64,000 nt of DNA from Dipteris shenzhenensis. Its lineage: Eukaryota; Polypodiophyta; Polypodiopsida; Gleicheniales. Below, piece after piece: positions 1-11,500 of this stretch. Position numbers and translations under genes: made by a program. The DNA is taken from assembly GCA_047967505.1 (NCBI GenBank), contig CM106538.1. The stretch is one strand, 5' to 3'. The notes beneath the pieces were generated by a model. The model worked only from the letters and a program-made list of their open reading frames with translations. It did no database searches and was not told the DNA's origin. Numbering within the stretch: the stretch's first letter is position 1; every line of letters begins with the position of its first letter.

Positions 1-326
1 CCTTGATGCTAGACAGACCTGCCTTGGCTTCCCACCTCCTTGCTGATCTCATGTACCAAGGACCGAGGCGGTAGGAGGCCATTTGACATCCTTCCATGCC
101 CCAATGAGATGGCATGTTTGTCCTAATTTCATTAAATGGTCCCCTCCTTTTCTGTCATACGTTTAACCTCTTTAGGTGAGCCTTCGGATCCTTCCTTTTG
201 CGATTCTTATGAGGACTAACCTTATCTCTTCATCATTTACTTTTGCATTGAGAGTGATTTGAAAACATTATGGGTGATGTGACAATAACAGACTGTCAAC
301 ACACTCCTTAAAAGTTATCTTCCATT
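1..326. other. No gene recognised; probable internal 3' end of a copia element
   Basis: No reading frame here matches a family I know. The stretch lies directly 5' of a purine tract and an LTR-like start (about 327-335), so it is probably the non-coding 3' internal end of a plus-strand copia element whose body lies left of the window. That is inferred from position only. Confidence 0.3.
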
Positions 327-650
327 TGGGGGAGTGTTGGAGCCCTCCTACACCAACCTCTTCAATGTTGCAATGGTGTGTTGCAGCTCTGTGCGTACCT
401 ATGATATCTAAAAGTACCGAATATGACTGCAATGTGAGACTTTGTGGGCTTGTAAAAGTGCAACTTAGTATGGCATGTAGCTGGAATGATAACATGCCAT
501 AAACTTCTAGAGTGACATGAAAACATCTTTCTTGGATTTTGATGATCCTTTGTGCAGGGGATTTTGATGGCCCTTTGTGCAGGGCTGTCCTCGTGGCACT
601 CCCATGGAGCATTGCCAACAATGGGGCTGACCATGGGCCCTGACAAGGGC
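327..650 (+). mobile_element. Copia-type 3' LTR fragment with polypurine tract
   Basis: A polypurine tract, TTTGGGGGAG, is followed at once by TGTTGGAGCC (335). This is the usual layout at the start of a 3' LTR of plant Ty1/copia elements, which begin with TG. No matching 5' LTR or target duplication is in view. The right end cannot be fixed because the sequence changes near 650 into a GAAAG-rich tail that looks like the 3' end of an inserted LINE. The LTR is therefore called as truncated or interrupted. Confidence 0.45.
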
Positions 651-1333
651 AGAAAGAAAAGAAAGAAAGAAAGAAATTTTATTAGAGTCTTCGGAAGACC
701 GATGGTTCTATGAGGCTGAAAGAAAACCTGGTACAAATGACAGCAAGGGTGGAGCTATTGAAACAAGCATCATCACCCGTGCTGAACCCTAAGTTTGATC
801 ATACATAATGAAATACATCTGGATGTAACAATGAAAAGAAAAGAAAAGGACTGGAGCGGAGCAGAATCCTCCGTATGTCATGTCGCCCTGGCTGGTGCAT
901 AGCCGGTGATGGGACGTTGGCGCCCGTCAAGGTGTGCCGTGCGTCTCGGTCTCATGGACGAGGCTCGACACAATACCAGAGCCACTGTGACTCCCATGGG
1001 ACGTATTTCGGGTCTAAACAATGACGGGAGGTCCCCCAGAGTGATCTGCGTCCCCCCTTGATGGCTCGTGTCGTGCTGCGATCGTCGGGTCGGGGTCTCT
1101 GTCACGTCTGCGGCTAGAGACTGGACGATCAATGTCAGTCATGGGAAGAACTCTATGATCCTGCTCTGAGAGGTGTCTGATGATGTGGCCAAGCCTCATC
1201 GCCTGAGTAAGTACTCTCTGTGTCGTACCATGTCAATAGTGTTACGCTGCTCCACCTTGCAGGACTATGCCTCTGTCCTGCCATACGCATGTTGTAGGTC
1301 TGTGTGGCAATTTGGAGTCTTGGAGAGCTTCCT
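651..1333 (-). mobile_element. Probable LINE 3' tail, minus strand
   Basis: Read on the minus strand, this GC-richer block ends in a segment containing CTTCCGAAGACTCTAATAAA followed by a TTTC-rich tract. That resembles the end of the LINE tail at 30.3-31.0 kb, which has CTCTTGAAGACATTAATACA followed by TCTC repeats. The likeness suggests a LINE 3' untranslated tail inserted in the copia LTR. No protein domain supports it, so the call rests on the similar termini. Confidence 0.3.
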
Positions 1334-1336
1334 TAG

Positions 1337-1843
1337 ATGCATCTTACAATGCCCCAATGGGGCCGCTCTATAGGAAGCGCTAAATGCTTCCTAATTTGGC
1401 CAACTGAGGGGGACAGGTTGGCCGATCTGGCAGAGAGACCAGGCCTTGATAGGGTGCCTACAAAAGGCCCCAGTGGTAGCGACCTCGAATCTCGTGGTAC
1501 ACTGAGCTTCATATGTCTCACTATCTCCATCGGACAGTTTCGGGTATCATCACACCACCTCCGCATAGAGAGCGGCAGAGCAGAGGGGATTCCTAGGGAG
1601 CATCGCTTATGCATATTGTGCGACTGTCAGGAGGTTGAGTCGGAGGAGCATTTAATTTTCAGGTGCCCAGTGTACTATGAGATCCGAGGTCGCTACCACT
1701 GCCTCTTTAGAGAGGACTCCGGGCTCCTTTCCAGATTCCTCGCCTACCCAGATCAGAGATGCCTCGCGGCCTTCATTCACGAGGGTGGTACGTATACATA
1801 CATATACATGCACATGTATTTCTCAAGCCAACCCCCAGATTAG
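1337..1843 (+). pseudogene. LINE C-terminal fragment (zinc-knuckle region)
   Basis: The open frame carries FRVSSHHLRIESGR, then IPREHRLCILC, then EEHLIFRCPVYYEIRGR in its second half (from about 1538). This Cys/His pattern, C-x2-C followed by H-x4-C-P, is typical of the extreme C-terminus of one clade of plant non-LTR retrotransposons, after the reverse transcriptase. The reverse transcriptase itself is absent, so this is a 5'-truncated copy, as usual for LINE insertions. A second diverged copy lies at 29.7-30.3 kb and a third at the end of the minus-strand LINE near 57.6 kb. It has no cellular role that can be inferred. Confidence 0.6.
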
Positions 1844-1861
1844 CAGTGATGAAGATAGATC

Positions 1862-2503
1862 TTTAATATAAAATTTGCACTTGAGAATAATGAGTTGGAG
1901 CTCTTGCTTTCCTTTGCTGTTGGAGCTCTTGAATTCTTTTGTTCATGGAGCTCTTGCATTCTTGTTTTTTGGGCATTGACTTAGGAGGCTGAAACCAAGA
2001 GGTCTTAATCTCATTGAAGTAATCCTCACACACGCTGCTGGAGGTTAGAGTGATGTGGTTGATACTCCTGTTTATAAGAAGCTTGTTGAGAGCCTCATTA
2101 TCTCACAATTTCTTTTATAACAATAAGTATAAAAACATCTCATCTTGAAGCTCCGTGTCATAGCAATGCCGTACATCATATATTAGTGTTAGCAGATGTT
2201 TTTCAGATCATTGTCAAATAAAGAGCTAATGTACCTTTTCAAAACATAAATATTGAGAGTGACTTGTCAGACCCACTTATGAATTGGGTTTCCAGATATG
2301 GCGAGTAAGTAGCCCACTCTACATAGCGAACCAAGTTATTGTTGAAACACCTGATAATTGTATGGAAGCTAGAATTATTTGACAAATTCTGTAATTTTCT
2401 AATGTTTGATGTGAAAGGAAAGCAGGTGTCTTGTACTACACCTTTCTGGTATGCATTTCCAGGTGTAAAAGCTTATTATCTTGTGGATAATTACTTGGTT
2501 CAG
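1862..2503. other. Intron or upstream sequence of the protease gene; short minisatellite
   Basis: There is no coding domain. TTGGAGCTCTTG-type units recur three times between about 1893 and 1961 at roughly 27-bp spacing. The segment ends in TTACTTGGTTCAG (to 2503), a plausible splice acceptor for the exon that follows. No upstream exon with the catalytic His box (GHY) of the protease was found here, so the preceding intron probably extends past the left edge. Confidence 0.45.
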
Positions 2504-5500
2504 GATGCCAATGGAAAGTGGTTCTGCTGCAATGATGCTCATGTTACAGCGGTCAGTTCACAATTAGTATTTCAAGAAAAGGCATACATTTTATTTTATG
2601 TCCGTAAGAATGTAAGGGCGAAAGTCAAGGATTATAGACCTACTCAAAATGGCCATATGCCGAGCTCAATCCAAGCTCAACCAGCTCATTTGGAAGTTGA
2701 ACGGGTCTCTGCGAAGGAGAATCTTCCACTTGGAAAGTGCAGTCCAGTAAGCATGAGTACCGATAAAGTAGACGATGCACAGCTCGTAAAGTTCAACCTT
2801 TGCAAAGCTGGTGCACACGGGCAAACCCGGAAACTTTTCAGTAATGTTAATGGACGAGTAGGAAGGTCTCCATTATCTTGCAAAATTGTGAATGAGTTTG
2901 CAAAACTAGAGAAGCAGTCATCTTCTATGCATCTATCGTCAAATGAAAGTTTTAAGGATGCACAGAATTCTTCTATTTTAGTTAATGGGGGTTCGGCATC
3001 ACAAAAGCAAGGTGCAGGGAATCTACAATCTGGAAACTCTGACTTGATACAACATGCTGTAGAATGTGCCTGCTCTGGTTCAGGTGCAACCAAGAAAAGT
3101 ACTCATGATAATAGGGATGATAATTGTCAGAAACAAGAAGCTGCTTCAAGGAGAGGCTCGAATAAGTTCATGGAGACAACAGAGAGTATATATAGTCATA
3201 TTGAAAGAAATGCCCTCTCAGAAAGGACAAATGGTAGAGGGGGGGATGCAAATGGTCATGTAGGAAGTCTGGGAGATGCTGAGGAGCTAGCAAGCTTGCA
3301 TAGAGACACCATGACGCAGCAGCAGCAACTGATTACTCAACTTTCAGGTGGCAGTGTTGGAGAGGACTCAGATATCCAGGGCTGCAGGAAAAGCCAGATA
3401 GAATTGAGGTTAAGGGAGAGTGAGGCTTGTGACAAAACGTATGGTGGAGTAAAGAGGAAAGCTCTTGATGGCCCCTTGTGTTTGAACTCCGGGGGGAGGG
3501 AGGGTGAGCATATTCAAAGGAATACTGGTATGGACATGCTTTCTAATGACTCTTCTTGCCAGCAGTATCCAGTTCACGAAGCTGAGCTCCGGATCCTTAA
3601 GCTTGGGTAAGAGTAGACATCTTGCCTGATCTTGTGTTATTACACAATCCAGCTATAGCAAGTGCATTCTTTATTGTAAACCCAAGCTTTCCCCAATTAT
3701 GTGTTGACCTATTTTTTTTGTTTTTCCTGGTTCTTGTTTCTGTTCCAGGCTTGCAACTGAGAGTCGTGAACAGCTGCACCGTTCTGGGTGGTGTGACACT
3801 GTGCGTGATTGTTTTCGAGCTGTGAAGCGAGAGCGCTTGCTGCAAGAATCTTGGTCTACAGATGTGAAGAAGGAGATATCGAGGCAAGTAAACAAATGTT
3901 ATTCGGTGACTTGTTTTCTGCTTCTGCTTTATGGAAATTGTGAAAATTAATGATGAGATAACATTACCAGTCTCCTTAAAGCACGTGCAACCTTTCAGGA
4001 TGGGACCTAGACAACTGTCTGAATTTTGATGTTCCCTTAGGTGCTTTGTAAATTGTTATAGATGTTCACAAGTAAATATGCTCCTAGAGCTGAGCTCAAA
4101 TAAAACAATATGCTGGACGAAACCTTTAATAAAGAAGATTGGTACATAATGTGGCAGGTATACACTGTATGAGCCACCCTGCAGTGGAAGCTACTCTGGA
4201 GTTGGTGCTCCCATTATACACCGAAGACTGCCTTTACATATAAGACCTTTAGGTAGATTCTGGGATTCTTCTTGGGAAGTGGATGGATGGCAGCGAGCCA
4301 GAAATGTTTCTATTGGATGCCCAGCTTGGGCCTCTCACAGCTATGTACGCTTTTGTTCTCAAACCAGTGCTGACACTGAATTGTCAGCATCTGTGCTTCC
4401 AGATCACGGATTCAAGAGCAGACCACTAAAATACAACTGTGTGTACCCGTGGTCCTAGCCTAGCTTTCTAACCCTTCCAAAAGAAGATGGGCTATTTGGA
4501 TGCTTATGCTTTTTTTCGGGAATTGAGCAAAGAGAAAAACTAAGCCGGCCAGATGGAATGCAGTTTTCCACATGTTTGTAGCAAGCAGCAAATTCAAGAC
4601 ATTGCAAAGAAGTCCATGAGCTGTGGGAGTTGAGGATGCTTTTTGCCTGAATTCAGCCGTGGAGGCCTTTCCCTGAAAAGTTGATGCATCTCTCTCCGGA
4701 AGAATAATTAGCTGTCATATGGTTGCTACAATGGCCTTTTTGTCGTACACATGGGATTGTTAGCTTTCCCATATTTCGTGTGTATATTATGAGCAGGTTT
4801 AAGTGCAACAAAAAGGAGACTACTGAAGAAGCATCATGAGGCTTGATACATTTCATTTTCTTATTAAGTGTGTTTTTGTAGAACTACCAATAGATGCGTT
4901 AAAGAGAGATGGCCTTGTATAAGATCCTAAACATATCATCAATTTGAGAACTTTAGTTATCACTTCAAGCTTGATTTACTTGCTTTATAGTGTGCTTAAA
5001 AGAAAAAAGTCCTTGACTTAGGAAATGCTAAAACTAAAAGAACTCAAGAAGAGTGGAAATTTGACTTGGATGAAATTGAGGATCCCACCCTCTCAACTAG
5101 ATGATCGGATAGTTCCTCTCAAGTTCTCTAGACGTGCCTTATAATAACTACGACTAAGCAAGCATGGGTTGGCAAACATCAGATGCACTGTACGCCTTGC
5201 AAGTGCCTTTTTTGCTGAAAGGTGCGTCATATCATCTCTACTCGCATGGTTCAAATTTGCACCATTGATGTGTTAGTTTGCACTTTTTAGACTGCTATAC
5301 TTTTATTCGATGGCGTGTAACTCTATACACTTTGAGGATTGGTTCATCCCATCAATCTTGCTCACATTTCAATTGCTTCTGGTTGGTGATGATTTGTTAT
5401 GATTAATGATGAGCTTATAACTTGATCTTCTTTAGAACATTTGAACCCTCTCTCTCAAAATGCTATAGTTGATCACAACTCTTTTAGTGGCCTTATTGAG

Positions 5501-8500
5501 TATAATGGACTCAAACGCTGTCCTTTAATGGACTACATGGCTGATCATTGTAACAAACTGACATTATTTAGTTCTTCTAGTTTGTGCACATCCTATAGAT
5601 CCATTGCTGTTTTATTCACGATGTTTATGGTAAAGGTCTAATGCTACGTGGTGTTGGTTTTTTTCATTTTCCTTTTCGAAAGAGGGAGGGGCGGGGGGTC
5701 TGTGTTAATCAAATTTCTTTTGATCTATCCCAAGACGATCAATATGTTAAGAAATGACCCAACTGAGGGTACGCACAGCGGAAGACTGATAGTATTGCCC
5801 AGAAGCTCACACAGTCTGGTGTGGGGTGTGGAATCACAGACTTCTTAACTTAATGTGCATAGATGTGCAAGCCAGTAAATAGACAATGCTCAGAAACAAA
5901 TATAGAAGCAACTCTTTATATTTCCGTCCGTCCACAAAGTAGGACAGGATACAATACCATAAGGTTCTCCTACTAGATGTCAAGCACTTCTAGATCTCTG
6001 AGCCCGCGTGCTCCACCTCGAGCAAATGCAGACTCTCTGTCTAGAGTGATCCTCTCCACCTTGCTGTCTGGAAACCAGCCTAGGTGGGCAGCCCTTCTCA
6101 ACCAAGTTGCAGCTTCTCTGTACCTCCTTCACCTCTTGGGTATAGGCCCAATGTAGGTCTAGTGCTGCTCCTATCTGTTGGCTGAAGTGCTGCTCTAGAT
6201 GATGTGGAATGAGGGCATGGAAGGCCTCCTTTTATAGGGCACAAGGCCCCCTTGAATGGACCGACCAGCCAGCCTCATCCTGTACCTCCTTCACCTCCTG
6301 GATATAGGCCCAAGGTAGGTCTAGTGCTGCTCCTATCTGTTGGCTGAAGTGCTGCTCTAGATGATGTGGAATGAGGGCATGGAAGCCCTCCTTTTATAGG
6401 GCACAAGGTCCCCTTGAATGGACCGACCAGCCAGCCTCATCCTGGCCGACCAGACTGGCCGACCAGTCTGCTTGCTGGCCGACCTGGTTGGCTGGTCCAA
6501 CCAGCCCTATATAAGGGCCTTAGCCAGGCCCTTCTGGGTTGCTGCTAGGCTGCCGTTTTGTTGCTGCTGGAGACCCTGTTGCAGGCCGCATACCTGCCCA
6601 TAGACCCCCACCATGCAGCCGTACAGGTCGGTGCCATGTTCAGGACCTGCTGCAGGCACTAACCCTGCGCACAAGCCTGCCCAAGCAGGTCGCTATGCTG
6701 CGCCTCCAATTGTGCCCTGTTCTGCCATTGTACAGCCTCTGCCAGGCCCTTCCTTGGCACTTGGATTCCATAGCTTTGTGCTGCCCGCATAACAGCTCAT
6801 GTGCTGCCCATGTGGCAGCCCCATTCTCCCCAGGTCTACCTTCCCCATGCTCTCCTCATATGGGGGCTTACAGATGGGGAGGTGACCATTCCAACACCCC
6901 CTCTCACCGACAAATCCAGGCCCAATGCCAACACGCCGATGACGATGCTCCAGTAACTCCCTTGTCGTAGTCCTCTGGAACTTTTCGATGTCGAAATCTT
7001 TTCATGGCTTTTCATCCAGTGGCTCCTGCTCCACCAGGTCTGGTTCCGCTTCCGCATAGCATCTTGGTACACAGGTCCATCTTTGGTAGTTCCTCCTGGC
7101 ACCACCATCTTCAGTCATGTTCCTGCCTTCGAACTCGATCAATCCAGCCATCACGATCTTCCAATTGTCCCCCTCATAATGAGTGAACAACCTAGAGTCT
7201 TCTAGGCACCATGCTTTGAGGGTCTGTTTCAACCTGTCCTTCCTTTGGTAAGGTGTGTAACCAATGAATATCTCCAGATAACCTGGACCATGAACTCTCT
7301 CTGAGTTCTCAAGCAGGTACTCTTTTGGCTTCAATACCCTTTGTCCATCACCTTCCAGCAATTTGCGTCCGAGATTTGAAGGACCAATACTTCCTCTTCT
7401 GCCTTCGAAGAAGGCCAATTCCTTCCAATCTCGCATCCCCTGAGACAAATGAAGAGCAGAGTGTCTCCACAACATGCTATAAAGGCTTAAATGCAGAACA
7501 TTAAGTACATATCAGACCGTCGTACTACCTGTCTGCTTGCTCTGAAAGCAAATCATATACCTCATCGAGGCACCCACCAAAAGCTTGTGTAATCTTGTAC
7601 TGTCCCCTTTTAAAGTATGGCTCCATCTGACCATGAGACCCCAGGGCCCTCCATGGAATCCACCATCGTGTCAGTGTCAACAGCTATGCACCTAGAAGGT
7701 ACCAAGCGCTCCATGCTATCCTTCACCTTCAGAAAGGCATCTGACTCCTCGTCGACCCACATCTCTATGTTAGACATCCTCACTGTGGTTTCTTGGTTAA
7801 CGTATCTGACCTCGGTAGCACACGGTGATCCCACTAGGAACAACTCTTCGATTACCACATTTGCCTTGGCCTTTGTATCTCCCTCTGAATCCGAGTCGGA
7901 TTCCTTCCTTTTGTTTTTCTGATCCGTCTTCTTCTTTCTACAGTCTTTTGCAAAATGTCCTATCGTATCATAGCAGTAGCACTTCTTCTTCTGCTTCCTC
8001 TTGGAAGTATCATTGTCATCAGAGTCGTCTTTCTTGGACTTGCCACCATTAGGCTTTCCCTTACCTTTGCTAGCATAGTCCTTCGTCAGCAATGCCTTGT
8101 CGTCTTTGTCGTCGTTGTAGAGCTTCTCCCTAGCTTCCTCCTGTAGCAGTAATGGACCCAACTCCTTAAACGTCAGAGTTTTGGTCCTTTTGTATCTCCC
8201 TCTGAATCTGAGATGGACTCCTTCCTTTTGTTTTTCTGATCCGCCTTCTTCTTTCTACAGTATTTTGCAAAATGTCCTGTCATATCATAGTAGAAGCACT
8301 TCTTCTTCTGCTTCCTCTTGAAAGTATCCTCGTCATCAGAGTCCTCTTTCTTGGACTTGCCACCGTTAGGCTTTCCCTTACCTTTGCGAGTGTAGTCCTT
8401 CACCAGCAACGCCTTGTCGTCTTTGTCGTTGTTGTAGAGCTTCTCCCTAGCTTTCTCATGTAGCAGTTTTGGATCCAACTCCTCAAACGTCAGAGGTTTG

Positions 8501-11500
8501 GTCCTCTGCTGCTGTCACAATCGTAACAAAGCTCTTGAAACTCCGAGGTAGCCTCCTCAGTACCATCAAGGCCAAATGGCATGAGTCCACCTTCTTACCA
8601 ACTGATGCCAGTTGATCCCTCACCACCTTGACCTTCGTCAAGTGGCTATGCACCGAATCTCCCTCTTCCATATCAAGATTGTATAGTGGATGCCGAAGAA
8701 ACAAAATCTGGGAGTTGTTGTTTGTCTCGTATAGATCCTTTAGAGTGACCCACGCCTCTACTGACATCTCAGCCATTTGGATATGAGGAAGAACAGAGTC
8801 CGCTGTAGTCCCTACGATCAATGCCAGGGCATGGGCATTGCTGTCTTCCCAAGCTTCAAGCTCCAACGTGTCTACTGGCATGAGTATCTTCCCTTGCTTG
8901 TCCACCATGTCCTCCGGCTTCGCCTCCGTTCCCGGATAGTGATTGAGAGAAAACTAGGGGAGGAGGAAGGGAGAGTTGGGACTGAAGAGGCTTTAGCGGT
9001 CGACATCTCGGCTGTTATACCACACAGCAAAGTCAACCAAACTCAATTTTCAGTAGACCAGAACTCTGAACACACTTGATTGAGCGTGAGTTACCCTCCT
9101 TCTCGCAAGGGCACTGTCCTCCAGTCGCGGAAGTCGATTTCCAAGAGCTTCTGAATCAGGGTCGTCCTTCAGCAAGGTCCCTGCCTTCCGGCTCCCACAC
9201 TTGTGAGCCTCCTACTTGGGCTCTGATACCATGTTAGAAATGGCCCAATAGAGGGTACGAACAATGAAAGACTGATAGTATTGCCCACGAGCTCACACAG
9301 TGTGGTGTGGGGTGTGGAATCACTAACTTCTTAACTTAATGTGCATAGATGTGCAAGCTAGTAAATAGACAATGCTCAGAAACAAATATAGAAGCAACTC
9401 TTGATGTTTCCATCCGTCCACATAGTAGGACAGGATACAATACCAAAAGGTTCTCCTACTAGATGTCAAGCACTTCTAGATCTCTGAGCCCGCGTGCTCC
9501 ACCTCGAGCAAATGTAGACTCTCTGTCTAGAGTGATTCTCTCCACCTTGCTGTCTGGAAACCAGCCTAGGTGGGCAGCCCTTCTCAACTTAGTCTGGAGC
9601 TTCTTTGTACCTCTTTCACCTCCTGGATATAGGCACAAGGTAGGTCTAGTGCTGCTCCAGATGATGTGGAATGAGGGCATGGAAGCCCTCCTTTTATAGG
9701 GCACAAGGACCCCTTGAATGGACCGACCAGCCAGTCTCATCCTGGCCGACCAGTCTGCTTGCTGGCCGACCTGGTTGGCTGGTCCAACCAGCCCTATATA
9801 AGGGCCCTAGCCAGGCCCTTTTGGGTTGCTGCTAGGCTGCCCTTTTGTTGCTGCTGGAGATTGTCACCTATCTCTGATTTTCTCTCTTCAAAGATCACGG
9901 GAGTAGCACCTTTCATTTCCTCCCAGCCAATTCTTGCTAAGGCTCAAAGCGAGACAGAGATCTACATTCAAATCCACGTGAATCAAATCCTTCACTTCTC
10001 TCTCTAGCCTTAGCAAACCCCATATCCCTAGATAGATCTAGATGCCACATGTCATCCATATAGGGCCTTCCTAATGCAACATTTCACCCCTCTCTTGGGA
10101 TGCATTTAATTCCTTGCCCCTAGGCACAATCTTTGCACTAGGCCCTTGGTCTCAGATCTATCTAGTCTGGTGCTATCAGCCCTCACCTAGGACCTTGACA
10201 TTAAATCCCTCCTGATCATTTACATGAAGCGCAAACACATATATTACAGAGATAGATCCTATAAGGGAAATGTCGACTGATTCCTCCGAGGTCATGCTAC
10301 CTCGGCTAGAGCGTAACAGAGATCCTGTTGCAGGCTGCATACCTGCCCATAGACCCCTGCCATGCAGTCATACAGGTCCGTGCCATGTTCAGGACCTGCT
10401 GCAGGCACTAACCCTGCGCACGAGCCTGGCCAAGCAGGTCGCCGTGCTGCACCTCCAATTGTGCACTGTTCCGCCATTGTCATAGTTGCACATGAAACGC
10501 GTATCATACATGATACAAGTATGAAACCCGTAAACGTTTCATACGTATGAAATCGGTTTCATACAGCCCCAATTATTGATAGACAGTACTAGGAGGATTC
10601 AAGATCTTTGGATTCCATTTGTAGTTTTACCTTTTTACCTTCATGGTCCATGGAGGTCTTGGGAAGATCATTGATGACTCTAGTTTTTTTAATGATCAGT
10701 ATTCAGTATGTATGATCAGTATGATCAGGATTCAGTATGTATGTGTGATGATGATCATTGAGTACTGTAGGATGTATGATCGTTGATTCTAGCTTTTTGT
10801 ATGATCAGGATTCAGTATATATGGTGCTCATACTTGATATGTATGCTTTTTGTATCATGTTTGCACTATGGAGTCACTTACAATCTTTATTTGCACATTT
10901 TTGTATATGGCATGATGCATACCCTAGGTATAAATGCACATATTTTCACATTCCGAATGAAACCCGTTTCATTCATTTTTTGAAACCCGTTTGAAACCTC
11001 CCGTTTCAAAAACTCTTGGCAACTATGGCCATTGTACAGCCTCTGCAAGGCCCTTCCTTGGCACCTGGATTCCATAGCTTTGTGCTGCCCACATGACAGC
11101 TCATGTGCTGCCCATGTGGCAGCCCCATTCTCTCCAGGTCTACCCCCCCCATGCTCTCCTCATATGGGGGCTCACAGATGGGGAGGTGACCTTTCCAACA
11201 CAATATCCTTTATTGTACCTCTACATGAGAGAAATCTTTTTCCATTACATCTTTAAATTCACTCAAAGTTTCTTTTCTTGGTTTGCCTCTAAATGATGTA
11301 TAATATGTAAGTTCCATTACCTTTGTTATTTTTTGCCGATTGAGCCAGGTGCACATTGAGAAGATTTCCTTGTGTGCAGTTTTGATAAATATTTTGAAGC
11401 TTCAACTTGATTTTAGTTAACCACGTAGCTGTACTAGAGACATATCAAATGGAGGTCCTCCAGTTCTTATTTTTCTTGTTTGCAATGATGAAAGGGTTGT

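Larger units (their letters stand above)
5745..11200 (-). mobile_element. Full-length pol-less Ty1/copia LTR retrotransposon
   Basis: The two ends start TGTTAAGAAATG (5745) and TGTTAGAAATGG (9232), and the LTRs end CCATTCCAACA (6896) and CTTTCCAACA (11200). The flanking 5-bp target duplication CAATA is exact (5740-5744 and 11201-11205). The element reads on the minus strand: 5' LTR 11200-9232, primer site 9231-9220, gag, an unrecognised ORF, purine tract, 3' LTR 6896-5745. There is no protease, integrase, reverse transcriptase or RNase H between gag and the purine tract, so it must have depended on enzymes from a related element. The right LTR is interrupted by two younger insertions. Confidence 0.88.
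9232..11200 (-). repeat. 5' LTR of the pol-less copia element, interrupted twice
   Basis: It runs from TGTTAGAAATGG to CTTTCCAACA. Removing the solo LTR (with one GAGAT) and the MITE (with one GCCATTGT) leaves 952 bp continuous with the left LTR. The minus-strand TATAAAAG is at 9698-9691, so both insertions lie upstream of it, in the U3 promoter region. The insertions probably silenced the element. Confidence 0.85.

Noticed and set aside
2339-2503. N-terminal 55 codons of the open frame before the protease exon
   Set aside because: They do not resemble the USP catalytic domain and are followed by a splice acceptor TTCAG directly before the conserved DANGKW.
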